Of a stretch of 64,000 bases of DNA, positions 45,876 to 55,712 are shown one piece after another. Made by a program: the position numbers and the translations under genes. Positions within the stretch are counted from its first letter, which is position 1. Every line of letters begins with the position of its first letter. The notes beneath the pieces are model-generated. The model worked only from the letters and a program-made list of their open reading frames with translations, searched no databases and had not been told where the DNA came from. The stretch is from positions 310,001-374,000 of the forward strand of contig NZ_CANLNS010000001.1 in the NCBI RefSeq assembly GCF_947492715.1, in the 5' to 3' direction. This DNA is from an uncultured Psychroserpens sp. (lineage in GTDB: Bacteria > Bacteroidota > Bacteroidia > Flavobacteriales > Flavobacteriaceae).

Positions 45876-47909
45876 ATGAAACCTCTCAACTCTACAGTCA
45901 TAAAACTAACATTTAGTCTTGCCTCTGGAATTTTAGCAACACACCTATTGTCAATAACTTTACGACAATCTATTTATGGCACTTTAATTTTCCTCCTAGT
46001 CTTCACTATCTCCTTTCTAATTTCAAAGCGTCAATACAAAAAAACCATTTGGTTTGGTGTTTCAACATATTGCCTGCTATGCTTTATAGGTACGCTAACC
46101 TACAATTTTCATAATCAGAAAAATTTCAAAACACATTACAGTCATACACTCCTTGATAACGACATTAGCCACCAATTAACTTTAAAAATAAGAGAACAAC
46201 TTAAATCAAGTCTTTATCATGACAAATACATTGTTGACTTACTAAAAAAGGATAAACGTAAAACATGTGGAAAACTCTTATTGTATATAAAAAACGATAG
46301 CACTCAACACAAATATAATGTAGATGACCTCCTTTATACATATGCTCAATTACAACCAACATCTGTTCGACTAAATCCAAATCAGTTTGATTATAAGTCC
46401 TATCTAGAAAAACAGCACATCTATCATCAGGTCTATGCTAATCAACGGTCTATTTTAACTTTAAAATCTGAAAGAAATACTGTACTTGGTTATGCCCAAG
46501 ATTTGCGCCAAAAGATTAATGCTAAACTCAAAGCATTCAATTTTAAACCTGAAGAATTAGCCATTATCAATGCACTTCTCTTAGGTCAACGTCAAGATAT
46601 GAGTCAAAATATCTACAATGATTATGTTAACGCAGGAGCCGTTCATATTTTAGCTGTTTCAGGACTGCATATCGGAATTATCTTAATGATACTACAAGTT
46701 GTTCTCAAACCTATAGAATATTTAAAATACGGCAAGTTTATTAAAGTTAGCTTCTTACTCATCTTACTTTGGTCATTTGCCATTATAGCTGGACTCTCTG
46801 CATCAGTCACGCGCGCAGTGACCATGTTTAGTATTGTCGCCATTGCACTTCATTGGAATCGATTAACCAATATTTATAACACTCTTACTATTTCAATATT
46901 CATACTACTTCTGTGTCAACCAATGTTTCTATTTGATGTTGGTTTTCAGATGAGTTATTTAGCGGTTTTTGCCATCGTAAGCATACAACCATTACTCTAT
47001 AAACTTTGGGCGCCTAAGTGGAAAATACAAGATTATCTTTGGAAAATTTCAACAGTTACTATTGCCGCTCAAATAGGTGTCGTACCAATTAGTCTGTACT
47101 ATTTTCATCAGTTCCCAAGTTTGTTTTTTATATCTAATCTGGCAATCATTCCTTTTTTAGGTATAATTCTAGGTCTTGGTATTTTGGTTATTGTCTTGGC
47201 TTTACTAAATAGTTTACCTGAGTTTTTAGCACAGTTCTTCGGAAATTTGATTAACCTGATGAATACTCTTGTTGGCTGGGTAGCTCAGCAAGAGGCATTT
47301 CTAGTTACGGCCATTTCTTTTAGCGTTGCGCATATGTTGGTATATTATACACTTACAATAGCCATTATTCGTTTATATACAAGGCAAAACTATAGGCGAT
47401 GGTTATTTTTACTCATAACTATTGTTATGGTACAGAGTGTTATGTTATGGTATGAATACAAAAACAGCCATAGCAAATTTGTTGTATTTCATAAAAGGAG
47501 ACATAGTATCATAGCCGAAAAAAGAAATGCGACATTACATATTTTTGATAACCTCGATAGTATCGCATTTAACAACGATAAACTAATTACCAATTTTAGC
47601 ATTGGACATTTCATTAATACGATTTCAAGAGACAGTATTAAATCTGTCTATGTATTTAAAGGTCAAATACTCTTAGTTATTGATAGTTTAGCTGTTTACA
47701 ATATAAAATCGTTTCGTCCAGATATTGTCTTACTTCGAAACTCTCCTCGCCTCAACTTAGAGCGACTCATAGACTCCATTGAACCCAAACTTATCATAGC
47801 AGATGGTAGCAATTACAAATCTTATATAAGTCGTTGGGAAGCCACCTGCAAAAAAAGACAACTCCCTTTCCACCAAACTGGCAAAAAGGGAGCGTTTATC
47901 ATTAAGTAA
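45876..47909 (+). CDS. comEC: ComEC/Rec2-family competence membrane protein
   Basis: This 677-residue polytopic protein has an N-terminal DUF4131-like part with two or three membrane segments and an OB-like periplasmic portion to about residue 210. A Competence domain at about 235-510 follows, with LLLGQRQDMS, the signature HILAVSGLHIGIILMIL, and ASVTRAVTMFSIVAIALHW. ComEC forms the inner-membrane channel for incoming single-stranded DNA. The C-terminal 150 residues hold only a degenerate remnant of the metallo-beta-lactamase domain, with no H-x-H-x-D-H motif, so the nuclease role assigned to that domain elsewhere is absent here. It ends 10 bases from the convergent thioredoxin gene. Confidence 0.93.
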   Translation: MKPLNSTVIKLTFSLASGILATHLLSITLRQSIYGTLIFLLVFTISFLISKRQYKKTIWFGVSTYCLLCFIGTLTYNFHNQKNFKTHYSHTLLDNDISHQLTLKIREQLKSSLYHDKYIVDLLKKDKRKTCGKLLLYIKNDSTQHKYNVDDLLYTYAQLQPTSVRLNPNQFDYKSYLEKQHIYHQVYANQRSILTLKSERNTVLGYAQDLRQKINAKLKAFNFKPEELAIINALLLGQRQDMSQNIYNDYVNAGAVHILAVSGLHIGIILMILQVVLKPIEYLKYGKFIKVSFLLILLWSFAIIAGLSASVTRAVTMFSIVAIALHWNRLTNIYNTLTISIFILLLCQPMFLFDVGFQMSYLAVFAIVSIQPLLYKLWAPKWKIQDYLWKISTVTIAAQIGVVPISLYYFHQFPSLFFISNLAIIPFLGIILGLGILVIVLALLNSLPEFLAQFFGNLINLMNTLVGWVAQQEAFLVTAISFSVAHMLVYYTLTIAIIRLYTRQNYRRWLFLLITIVMVQSVMLWYEYKNSHSKFVVFHKRRHSIIAEKRNATLHIFDNLDSIAFNNDKLITNFSIGHFINTISRDSIKSVYVFKGQILLVIDSLAVYNIKSFRPDIVLLRNSPRLNLERLIDSIEPKLIIADGSNYKSYISRWEATCKKRQLPFHQTGKKGAFIIK

Positions 47910-47919
47910 GTAAATACGG

Positions 47920-48474
47920 TTACTCTTTAAATTCTGCTTTAAACGCTTTAAAATAGTTATTAAACTGCTCTTGAGTTTTAATACTTTTATAATCATCAGA
48001 GCTAAATAACTTTAGGTATAACTCAATGTCGCGAGGTTTCATGTAGCCACTAATTGGTTGAATCACTTCTCCCTTTTCATCAAAATAAACGATTGTTGGA
48101 TATGCTCTCACGCCTAACGCACGTGTTAAATCGTGTGCACTATTTCTCCTGTTTTTTAATTCGGCTTTATAATTGGCATTCTTATAGTCTTTACCTTTAT
48201 AATTAACAACAGAATTTCCTTCACCATTAAATTTTACGGCATAGTAGTTCTCATTAACATAATCTACCACATCTTTATTATGAAAGGTATTCTTATCAAG
48301 CATTTTACATGGACCACACCAATTGGTATAAACGTCCATCATAATTTTTTTAGGCTTTTTCTTTTGAGCAGCAAGAGCTTCTTCAAAAGTCATCCAATTA
48401 ATTTCTTGTGACTGAGCGAAAGCAGACGCTGATGAAATCAAGGCTACTGCTAATATTAAAACTAATTTCTTCAT
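47920..48474 (-). CDS. Periplasmic thioredoxin-family protein
   Basis: I start this gene at the ATG at 48474, giving 184 residues, because it opens directly with a signal peptide (MKKLVLILAVALISSASAFA, cleavage before QSQ); a longer frame upstream has no signal character. The thioredoxin-fold core contains the active site TNWCGPCKMLD (Cys53 and Cys56) and the cis-proline segment VRAYPTIVYFD. Proteins like this act as thiol-disulfide reductases in the periplasm, and several Bacteroidota have paralogues that support lipoprotein or cytochrome maturation. No partner gene is adjacent. Confidence 0.88.
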   Translation of the reverse strand: MKKLVLILAVALISSASAFAQSQEINWMTFEEALAAQKKKPKKIMMDVYTNWCGPCKMLDKNTFHNKDVVDYVNENYYAVKFNGEGNSVVNYKGKDYKNANYKAELKNRRNSAHDLTRALGVRAYPTIVYFDEKGEVIQPISGYMKPRDIELYLKLFSSDDYKSIKTQEQFNNYFKAFKAEFKE

Positions 48475-48511
48475 AGTATAATGTGTTGCAAAAGTTATTC
48501 CGAACTTACAA

Positions 48512-48537
48512 AAAATGCTCCAAATTTGGAGCATTTT
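48512..48537 (-). terminator. Terminator of the POT transporter gene at 48563
   Basis: Ten-base arms (AAAATGCTCC, 48512-48521, and its complement, 48528-48537) flank AAATTT, itself a palindrome. On the minus strand the hairpin ends in a run of six Ts. It lies 26 bases after the transporter stop and just upstream of the thioredoxin gene. Confidence 0.85.
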
Positions 48538-48562
48538 AAGTTATTTTAACGGTTTTATCCGA

Positions 48563-50350
48563 TTATCGGACGCCATGCATGAGTTTTTTAAGTAAAGGGT
48601 TTAATACAATTGAAATGACTCCAACTCCAATAGGAATAAGCGTAAATATTAAAAAGAAGGTACTTAATGAATACTTTTCACTAATATCATCAATCATTCC
48701 TCCCATAGTTCCTGCCGCTTTCTGGCCAACAGCGATGGCCAAGTACCATATTCCAAACATAAATCCAATCATACGTCCTGGCACGAGTTTACTTAAATAG
48801 GACAATCCAACAGGAGAAATACAGAGTTCTCCCATAGTATGAAATAAATAAGCCATTATTAAGAATATCATACTCACAGAAGCTGTTTTAGCTCCTTGAG
48901 GTATATCTCCTGTCCCATAAGACAAAAAGGCAAATCCTAAACCTAATAATACCAAACCTATACCATACTTCATGGCTGCGCTAGGATTATATTTACTCTC
49001 CCACCATCGTGAGAAAAATGGAGCCAGTGTGATTATAAAGAAAGAATTCAAAATACCAAACCAAGTTGCATCAACCTCATTTCCTTCTTGTGAGAATTTA
49101 TCCATCAATCTATAAATCACTAAGAACCATAAACCTGCAAAAGCTATTGCCAGAAAAATATTAGACAGTCCTATTTTAGAAAAGGTCTTTTTAGCTAATA
49201 AATACAGAACCCAAGTAATAATTATTAAAGGAATGGTTGTTAGTAGCGCATCGACAATTTTAAACACCATTGCAGAATTACCAACTAAACTCCTATCTGT
49301 ATAATCACGTGCAAACAGAGTCATTGACCCCAAGGATTGTTCAAAAAACGCAAAGAAAAACACAGTAAAAACTCCAAAAATAGAAACTGCTATAATTCGA
49401 TCTCTCACTATTGGAATATATCTTGAAATTCTGGCGACAAGTAATATTAAAAATAGCACCAGAGCCGCTAATACAATGAAATTAGAACCACTTAAATTAC
49501 CCACTTCGAAAGGAGCTAAACTTATGTCTCCAATTTTTTCTAAAGGGTCATTAAATAAATAAAGTAATCCTCCAACTGAAGACAAAATCATCAAAACTTT
49601 ATCGAACATTGTAAAAGGATTACGCTTTTCAGATTCATCTACATCTGTAATATGTTCTTGGGGACTTTCTTCATTTATATTTTGAGGTAATTCAACTTCA
49701 TGTATCTTTGAAGGTTTCCCACCAATACTTCCAAAAAGATCTTTGGCTAACCAAAACTGGATCAAGCCCAAGAGCATAAAAATTCCGGCCAATCCAAAAC
49801 CATAGGCCCAACCTTTATTCTCAGCTAAGTATCCACAAAGCATCATTCCAAAGAAAGCTCCTGCGTTAACACCCATATAATAAATGGTATAGGCACCATC
49901 TTTTTTAGACTCCTTTCCTTTATACATTTCAGAAATCATAGACGTCATATTAGGTTTAAAAAAACCTGTACCAATAATCAACAATGCTAAACCTAAGTAA
50001 AAAGACATTGGTGTTTCTAAGGCCATTGCGGCATGACCTAATGTCATAATAAAACAACCAATAACAACTGCAATTCGATAGCCCGTATATTTGTCGGCAA
50101 TCCAACCACCCACAATCGGGGTTAGATACAGAAGCGAACCATATGTTCCAATAAGTGCTAAGGCATTTTCACGTGACCAATCCCAGCCTGGGTTGGCATC
50201 TAATAAAGGAGCTGTTAGAAATATAACGAGTAATATTCGCATTCCGTAGAATGAAAAACGCTCCCACATCTCGGTAAAAAATATCACAAATAGCCCAGCT
50301 GGATGACCAATGACTTTGTCTTTAAATAAATTTTCGATATCAGTATTCAT
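48563..50350 (-). CDS. Peptide MFS transporter, POT/PTR2 family
   Basis: This 595-residue protein is a proton-coupled oligopeptide transporter. The family motif FFTEMWERFSFYGMR is at about residues 23-37, with GGWIADKYTGYR between helices 2 and 3 and FFKPNMTSMISEMY further on. TMGELCISPVGLSYLSKL near residue 510 is the second POT signature. It has about fourteen membrane segments and a longer central loop (about 220-250, acidic and polar) than the E. coli homologues. It probably imports di- and tripeptides. A second, shorter paralogue sits immediately upstream, separated by a hairpin. Confidence 0.93.
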   Translation of the reverse strand: MNTDIENLFKDKVIGHPAGLFVIFFTEMWERFSFYGMRILLVIFLTAPLLDANPGWDWSRENALALIGTYGSLLYLTPIVGGWIADKYTGYRIAVVIGCFIMTLGHAAMALETPMSFYLGLALLIIGTGFFKPNMTSMISEMYKGKESKKDGAYTIYYMGVNAGAFFGMMLCGYLAENKGWAYGFGLAGIFMLLGLIQFWLAKDLFGSIGGKPSKIHEVELPQNINEESPQEHITDVDESEKRNPFTMFDKVLMILSSVGGLLYLFNDPLEKIGDISLAPFEVGNLSGSNFIVLAALVLFLILLVARISRYIPIVRDRIIAVSIFGVFTVFFFAFFEQSLGSMTLFARDYTDRSLVGNSAMVFKIVDALLTTIPLIIITWVLYLLAKKTFSKIGLSNIFLAIAFAGLWFLVIYRLMDKFSQEGNEVDATWFGILNSFFIITLAPFFSRWWESKYNPSAAMKYGIGLVLLGLGFAFLSYGTGDIPQGAKTASVSMIFLIMAYLFHTMGELCISPVGLSYLSKLVPGRMIGFMFGIWYLAIAVGQKAAGTMGGMIDDISEKYSLSTFFLIFTLIPIGVGVISIVLNPLLKKLMHGVR

Positions 50351-50377
50351 AGGAAATATATTTAGTTAGAAAAGAGA

Positions 50378-50406
50378 AACCCTTGTCATAACGATTAACA
50401 AGGGTT
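50378..50406 (-). terminator. Hairpin between the two POT genes, probable terminator
   Basis: Nine-base arms (AACCCTTGT at 50378-50386 and its complement at 50398-50406) flank an 11-base loop, 15 bases after the stop of the 50421 gene. On the minus strand the stem is followed by a pyrimidine-rich TTCTCTTTTC, a weak U tract, so termination may be partial. Confidence 0.6.
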
Positions 50407-50420
50407 CTTTTTATTATTTT

Positions 50421-51977
50421 TTAATTATCTGCAAGTTCAAAACCTTCAGCTTCTTCATGTTTCAAATCTCTTTCTTGATCTTCTACACCATGAGTTAGGC
50501 GTTTTAAAGGTTTTAAGATAACGATAAACAATCCACCAATTATTACGGTAAAGACTACGATGCCTGCAAATACTGTTTTCTCACCAAAATCTGTTGCAGA
50601 CTCACCTACAATTCCAGCAACTTTATTTCCTAAACCTGTAGCAGCGAAATAAACTCCCATCATTAAAGAGGCATACTTTATTGGTGCTAGCTTTGTGATA
50701 AACGATAAGGCCACAGGAGAAATACATAACTCTCCAATGGTATGAAATAGATAAGCTAAAACTAACCAAATCATGCTTGATGTTCCTGATTTTTCAAATT
50801 CCATAGCAGCAAATACCATAAAAAGGAATCCGAATCCCATGATGATAATACCTAATGCCATCTTAAATAAAGATGATGCTTCTTTACCTTTAAGTTTTCG
50901 TTTTGCCCAAAAACCAGCAACAGCCGTTGCAAAAAGAATAATAAATCCAGCATTTAAACTTTGAAACATTACTGTAGGCACTTCCCATCCAAATAACATT
51001 CTATTGGTATTGGTCTCGGTATATAAATTCATTAAGCCTCCAGCTTGCTCAAAAGCTCCCCAAAAAATGATCACCATAATAAATGATAATAATAATACTA
51101 GGAAACGATCTTTATAAGCCTGAGAATCTAACTCTTTATAAATCATCATTAATAAAGCCGCGATTGCGGTTAAAAATAAAAATAACAATCCATAACCCCA
51201 TCCTAGAAAGTACCATCCTATAGCAGATAACGCTGCTAATATGATTGTTACAGTTAATTGTAATGACGACTTAGGTAGTTGTGAATATAATTTGCCATAT
51301 GAGATTTCATTTGGGTCATCGGCTTTCGCAGGAACAAAATTCCCTACATGCGTTAAATATTTTTGTCCATAGATATAGTTAATCAAACCAAGTACCATCA
51401 CAATTCCTGCCAATCCAAAACCAGCATGCCATCCCCATTCTGCTACAACTAAACCAACAATCAATGTTGCTAAAAGTGATCCTAAGTTTATTCCAATGTA
51501 AAATATACTAAAGCCTTTATCGCGTCGTATATCTCCATCTTTATACAAGCCACCTACCATCGTAGATATGTTAGGCTTTAATAATCCAACACCTAAAATT
51601 ACTAATCCAAGACCAGTATAAAACGCCCAAATATCTGTAAGCACTAATACACCATGCCCAAGACATAAAATAATTGCACCAACCAAAACGGCTCGTTTTT
51701 GACCAATCAATTTATCGGCAATCATTCCTCCTGGTATGGACATTACATATACAAGCATTGTATACCATCCATAGAGAGCAAGAGCCTCTTTGCTAGTCCA
51801 ACCTAAACCAGCACCTCTATCATCGCCAATAGTTTGAGTTGTCATATAAAGTACTAGTAGCGCTCGCATTCCGTAGTATGAGAAACGTTCCCACATTTCA
51901 GTTAAAAACAAAATATAAAGTCCTATTGGCTGACCAAATAGTTCTTTTTGATGCGGTTTAAGTGTTGTATCTGACAT
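50421..51977 (-). CDS. Peptide MFS transporter, POT/PTR2 family
   Basis: This 518-residue proton-coupled oligopeptide transporter has FLTEMWERFSYYGMRALL at about residues 24-41, GGMIADKLIGQKRAV at about 82-96 and the TIGELCISPVALSFITKL signature near 420. It has about fourteen membrane segments. It is a paralogue of the transporter at 48563, with a shorter central loop. The DPP-IV-like peptidase gene lies just upstream on the same strand (26 bases between them), and that enzyme releases X-Pro dipeptides, the size class POT carriers take up, so a joint peptide-scavenging role is a reasonable inference. Confidence 0.93.
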   Translation of the reverse strand: MSDTTLKPHQKELFGQPIGLYILFLTEMWERFSYYGMRALLVLYMTTQTIGDDRGAGLGWTSKEALALYGWYTMLVYVMSIPGGMIADKLIGQKRAVLVGAIILCLGHGVLVLTDIWAFYTGLGLVILGVGLLKPNISTMVGGLYKDGDIRRDKGFSIFYIGINLGSLLATLIVGLVVAEWGWHAGFGLAGIVMVLGLINYIYGQKYLTHVGNFVPAKADDPNEISYGKLYSQLPKSSLQLTVTIILAALSAIGWYFLGWGYGLLFLFLTAIAALLMMIYKELDSQAYKDRFLVLLLSFIMVIIFWGAFEQAGGLMNLYTETNTNRMLFGWEVPTVMFQSLNAGFIILFATAVAGFWAKRKLKGKEASSLFKMALGIIIMGFGFLFMVFAAMEFEKSGTSSMIWLVLAYLFHTIGELCISPVALSFITKLAPIKYASLMMGVYFAATGLGNKVAGIVGESATDFGEKTVFAGIVVFTVIIGGLFIVILKPLKRLTHGVEDQERDLKHEEAEGFELADN

Positions 51978-52003
51978 AAATTTTAAATATTAGTTAGTAT
52001 TTT

Positions 52004-54229
52004 TTATCCTTTAATCTTGACTTCTTTTTCTCTTTTATCTGTTGGCACTTCTCTGTCTTTACCCAGTGTATCATGAATAAAGTTTGTCATTTTCTTATAC
52101 AAATGCAATCGTGTGTTTCCACCGTAAATACCATGATTTTTATCTGGGTATATCATCCATTCAAATTGTTTATCGGCTTGAATTAGAGCCTCGACCATTC
52201 GCATGGTATTTTGAACATGAACATTGTCATCTCCTGTACCATGTATTAAGAGAAAATCCCCATTAAGTTTATCAACATGATTAATTGGTGAGTTTTCATC
52301 ATAACCCGTTGGGTTCTCTTGAGGTGTGGTCATGTAGCGCTCAGTGTATATAGTGTCATAAAATCTCCAACTTGTCACAGGAGCAACAGCAATAGCCATT
52401 GAAAAGGTATCATTACCCTTAAACAAGGCGTTGCTACTCATAAAACCACCATAACTCCAACCCCAAATTCCAATATTATTTTCATCGATATAAGGCAGTT
52501 TTGCTAACTGTTTAGCTGCCGCAATTTGATCTTCAACCTCATATTTACCTAACTCATTTTGCGTCACTTTCTTGAAGTCGGCTCCTTTATAACCTGTACC
52601 GCGACCATCCACACATACTACAATATAACCTTGTTGTGCAAGATGTTGATACCAATAATCATTAGTGCCATTCCAGCGGTTGGCCACTTGCTGTGATCCT
52701 GGACCAGAATATTGATACATAAATAAAGGGTACGTTTTGTTTTCGTCGAAATTTGCAGGTTTTATCATCCACATATTTAAATCGTTTCCATTAATATTTA
52801 TGGTACTGAATTCTTTTTGTGATGTTTTGTAATTAGATAGTTTTTGCGCTAACCTATCATTGTCCTTTATACTTTTTACTAGGTCGCCAGATTTAGAATT
52901 ATTTAAGGTGTATTCTGGTGGATTGGTTGCGCTAGAAAATGTATTGATAAAATATGTAAAATCTGCGCTAAATGCCGCCGCATTTGTTCCAGTACTTTTT
53001 GTCAAACGCTTTTTCTTTTTAGCATTAAGACCAACTGAATAAACGCCTCTGTTTATTGAGCCATCTTCTGTAGATTGATAAAAAATTCGTTTTGATTTCT
53101 CATCGTAGCCATAATAGTTGGTAACCTCCCAATCTCCAGATGTTACTTGATTAATTAAGTTTCCTTTTTTATCGTAGTGATAAATATGATTAAACCCATC
53201 TTTTTCACTCGTCCAGATAAAGCTATTATCCTTTAAAAATGTTAAATTAAACGTCACATCAATATAGGCTTTATCTGTTTCCGCTAAAACCAAATCACCT
53301 ACACCATTAGTGGCATTAATCATCCATAAATCTAATTCATTTTGATGTCTATTCATATATTGTGCACTCAAAACATTTGGGTCATTTGTCCATTTAATTC
53401 GAGGTATATAGAAATCTGAATATTGTTTTTTTGGTTTAAATTCTTTACTCGTTTTTTGATCTAAATCATAGATATGCAAAGACACATCTGAGTTTGTTTC
53501 TCCTGCTTTCGGGTACTTAAAAACTTGTTGTGTTTGATATAATTGTTGACCGTAAACATCCATTGAAAATTCTGGAACATTAGTTTCATCGAACTTGATA
53601 AAAGCAATTTGATCACCAGCAGTATTCCATTCGAAAGCTCTTACAAAACTAAACTCCTCTTCATAAACCCAATCTGTAATCCCATTAATAATTTGATTCT
53701 TTTTACCGTCTGTTGTGATCTGTTCTGTACGTCCAGATTTTAAATCTTTTACATATAGATTGTTATTTAAGCCATATGCGATTTTAGATCCATTTGGTGA
53801 AAATGTAGGTTCTTGTATTTTTTGTTCAGAGACCAATTCAACAGTATTTGACGTGATGTCGTACACATAATACTTACCCAAAGTTGAACGTCTAAATATA
53901 GATTCGACATTGGTTGCCAACAACACCTTCGATTCGTCATCACTAAATGTATAATTTGTAAAATATGCAATATCGCTAATATCAGCAGAATTCACCAAGG
54001 TCTTAACCTTAGTGAGCGTTTTATAATCGTAAATATCTATTTGAGAAGCTCTGTTTTCAAAATTTAAAACCGAATATTGCTGTCCATTTTTCATGGAGTG
54101 TAGTGCATCCATTCTTTCGGTTCTAAAACTTCCATCCCATATTTCTTCAAGGCTAATTTCTTTATTTTGCGCTGAGGCTAAAGTGGTTACAAAAAACACA
54201 AGAAGTGTGACCGATTTGAATATGTTCAT
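52004..54229 (-). CDS. S9 family peptidase, dipeptidyl-peptidase IV type
   Basis: Using the ATG at 54229 the protein has 741 residues and begins with a signal peptide (MNIFKSVTLLVFFVTTLASAQ); the longer frame adds ten residues without signal character. Residues of about 30-480 form the DPPIV_N eight-bladed propeller, with WVYEEEFSFVRAFEW holding the conserved double-Glu that binds the substrate N-terminus. The C-terminal hydrolase domain has GWSYGG (Ser592), GDDNVH (Asp667/668) and NHG (His699). The enzyme removes X-Pro or X-Ala dipeptides in the periplasm. It precedes a POT transporter gene. Confidence 0.94.
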   Translation of the reverse strand: MNIFKSVTLLVFFVTTLASAQNKEISLEEIWDGSFRTERMDALHSMKNGQQYSVLNFENRASQIDIYDYKTLTKVKTLVNSADISDIAYFTNYTFSDDESKVLLATNVESIFRRSTLGKYYVYDITSNTVELVSEQKIQEPTFSPNGSKIAYGLNNNLYVKDLKSGRTEQITTDGKKNQIINGITDWVYEEEFSFVRAFEWNTAGDQIAFIKFDETNVPEFSMDVYGQQLYQTQQVFKYPKAGETNSDVSLHIYDLDQKTSKEFKPKKQYSDFYIPRIKWTNDPNVLSAQYMNRHQNELDLWMINATNGVGDLVLAETDKAYIDVTFNLTFLKDNSFIWTSEKDGFNHIYHYDKKGNLINQVTSGDWEVTNYYGYDEKSKRIFYQSTEDGSINRGVYSVGLNAKKKKRLTKSTGTNAAAFSADFTYFINTFSSATNPPEYTLNNSKSGDLVKSIKDNDRLAQKLSNYKTSQKEFSTININGNDLNMWMIKPANFDENKTYPLFMYQYSGPGSQQVANRWNGTNDYWYQHLAQQGYIVVCVDGRGTGYKGADFKKVTQNELGKYEVEDQIAAAKQLAKLPYIDENNIGIWGWSYGGFMSSNALFKGNDTFSMAIAVAPVTSWRFYDTIYTERYMTTPQENPTGYDENSPINHVDKLNGDFLLIHGTGDDNVHVQNTMRMVEALIQADKQFEWMIYPDKNHGIYGGNTRLHLYKKMTNFIHDTLGKDREVPTDKREKEVKIKG

Positions 54230-54348
54230 AGAGCTATTTTTTTGATAAAATAATGTCAAGTTTACTAAAAATAATGCAAAAAACAGTAACTATTGCGTGT
54301 TAAATGCGCAATATTATGCTAATGCATCAATAATAATACCAAGAATAG

Positions 54349-54356
54349 TATCTTTG
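54349..54356 (+). promoter_or_regulatory. Likely promoter of the HMG-CoA reductase pair (-7 box TATCTTTG)
   Basis: TATCTTTG matches TAnnTTTG and lies 52 bases before the ATG at 54408. No clear -33 TTTG is seen. The rest of the gap from 54230 shows no gene. Confidence 0.5.
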
Positions 54357-54407
54357 CGCTTTGTATTCGCATAGTTATAAGCGGGTACGAATTTAAAATA
54401 ATAGCGC

Positions 54408-55712
54408 ATGGCTAAAACGATTACGGGCTTTTCTAAATTATCAAAATCAGAAAAAATTGATTGGCTGGTTAACACCTATTTCACTAATTCTGAATCAACT
54501 AAATCGCTACTAAAACAATATTGGAATGCAGATGAGAAGTTACAACAACTTCATGATGAATTTATAGAAAACACGATTACTAATTACTACCTCCCATTAG
54601 GTGTTGCACCAAATTTCTTAATAAACAATTCGGTGTACACGATACCAATGGCTATTGAAGAAAGCTCTGTAGTTGCCGCGGCTAGTAAAGCAGCGAAGTT
54701 TTGGTTTGATCGTGGTGGCTTTAAAGCTCAGGTCATTTCTACCCAAAAAATTGGTCAGGTTCATTTTACATACGATGGCGACAGCGAAGATTTAGACGTT
54801 TTTTTCAATCATGTTATTAAGCAAACGTTTTTAGACGACGCGAAGCATATTACAAAAAACATGGAAAAGCGTGGTGGAGGGATTGTAGATATTGAATTGA
54901 GAAATAAAACAAATGTTCTCGACAACTATTATCAACTACATGCCACCTTTGAGACTTTAGATGCTATGGGTGCCAACTTTATTAATTCCTGTTTAGAACA
55001 GTTTGCTATCACCTTGAAGCGAGAAGCTAGCAAATCTTTAAATGCGAATCTCAATGTAGTCATGTCAATTCTTTCGAATTACGTTCCTAATTGTTTAGTA
55101 AGAGCTGAAGTAAGTTGCCCCGTTGAAAAATTAACTGAGAACCCTAATGTTTCGGCGCAAGAATTTGCTGAAAAATTTGTTCAAGCGGTTGCTATTGCAG
55201 AAGTAGAGCCTTTTCGAGCTGTAACTCATAACAAAGGCATTATGAATGGTATTGATGCCGTTGTTTTAGCTACTGGAAACGATTTTAGAGCTGTTGAAGC
55301 TGGTGTTCATGCCTATGCATCCCGAAATGGAAAATACACCAGTTTAACCCATGCTGAAATAAAGAATGGAACGTTTTCTTTCTGGATGGAAATCCCATTA
55401 GCATTAGGTACTGTTGGTGGCTTAACAAAATTACACCCGCTGGTAAAATTGGCACTAGAACTTCTAGGAGAGCCGTCGGCTAAAGAGTTAATGCAAATTG
55501 TTGCTGTTGCAGGTTTGGCTCAAAATTTTGCCGCATTACGTTCCTTAACGACAACTGGAATTCAAGAAGGTCATATGAAAATGCATTTGATGAACATCTT
55601 AAATCAGTTTGAGGCCACTTCTGAAGAAAAAACAAAACTGGTTGAACACTTTAAAACCAATACAGTAACCCACGGAGCTGTAGTTTCCGAAATAGAAAAG
55701 TTGAGACGTTAA
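54408..55712 (+). CDS. Hydroxymethylglutaryl-CoA reductase (class II type)
   Basis: This 434-residue soluble enzyme catalyses the interconversion of HMG-CoA and mevalonate. ENTITNYYLPLGVAPNF at about 54-70 and IEESSVVAAASKAAKFW at about 83-99 (catalytic Glu) are the HMG-CoA binding segments. Later NKGIMNGIDAVVLATGNDFRA holds the conserved Lys and Asp, and a C-terminal H-M-K-M-H segment likely supplies the catalytic His. It lacks a membrane anchor and has class II length. Class II enzymes can act in mevalonate breakdown, but the next gene encodes a GHMP kinase, and flavobacteria make isoprenoids from mevalonate, so a biosynthetic role is favoured. Confidence 0.92.
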   Translation: MAKTITGFSKLSKSEKIDWLVNTYFTNSESTKSLLKQYWNADEKLQQLHDEFIENTITNYYLPLGVAPNFLINNSVYTIPMAIEESSVVAAASKAAKFWFDRGGFKAQVISTQKIGQVHFTYDGDSEDLDVFFNHVIKQTFLDDAKHITKNMEKRGGGIVDIELRNKTNVLDNYYQLHATFETLDAMGANFINSCLEQFAITLKREASKSLNANLNVVMSILSNYVPNCLVRAEVSCPVEKLTENPNVSAQEFAEKFVQAVAIAEVEPFRAVTHNKGIMNGIDAVVLATGNDFRAVEAGVHAYASRNGKYTSLTHAEIKNGTFSFWMEIPLALGTVGGLTKLHPLVKLALELLGEPSAKELMQIVAVAGLAQNFAALRSLTTTGIQEGHMKMHLMNILNQFEATSEEKTKLVEHFKTNTVTHGAVVSEIEKLRR

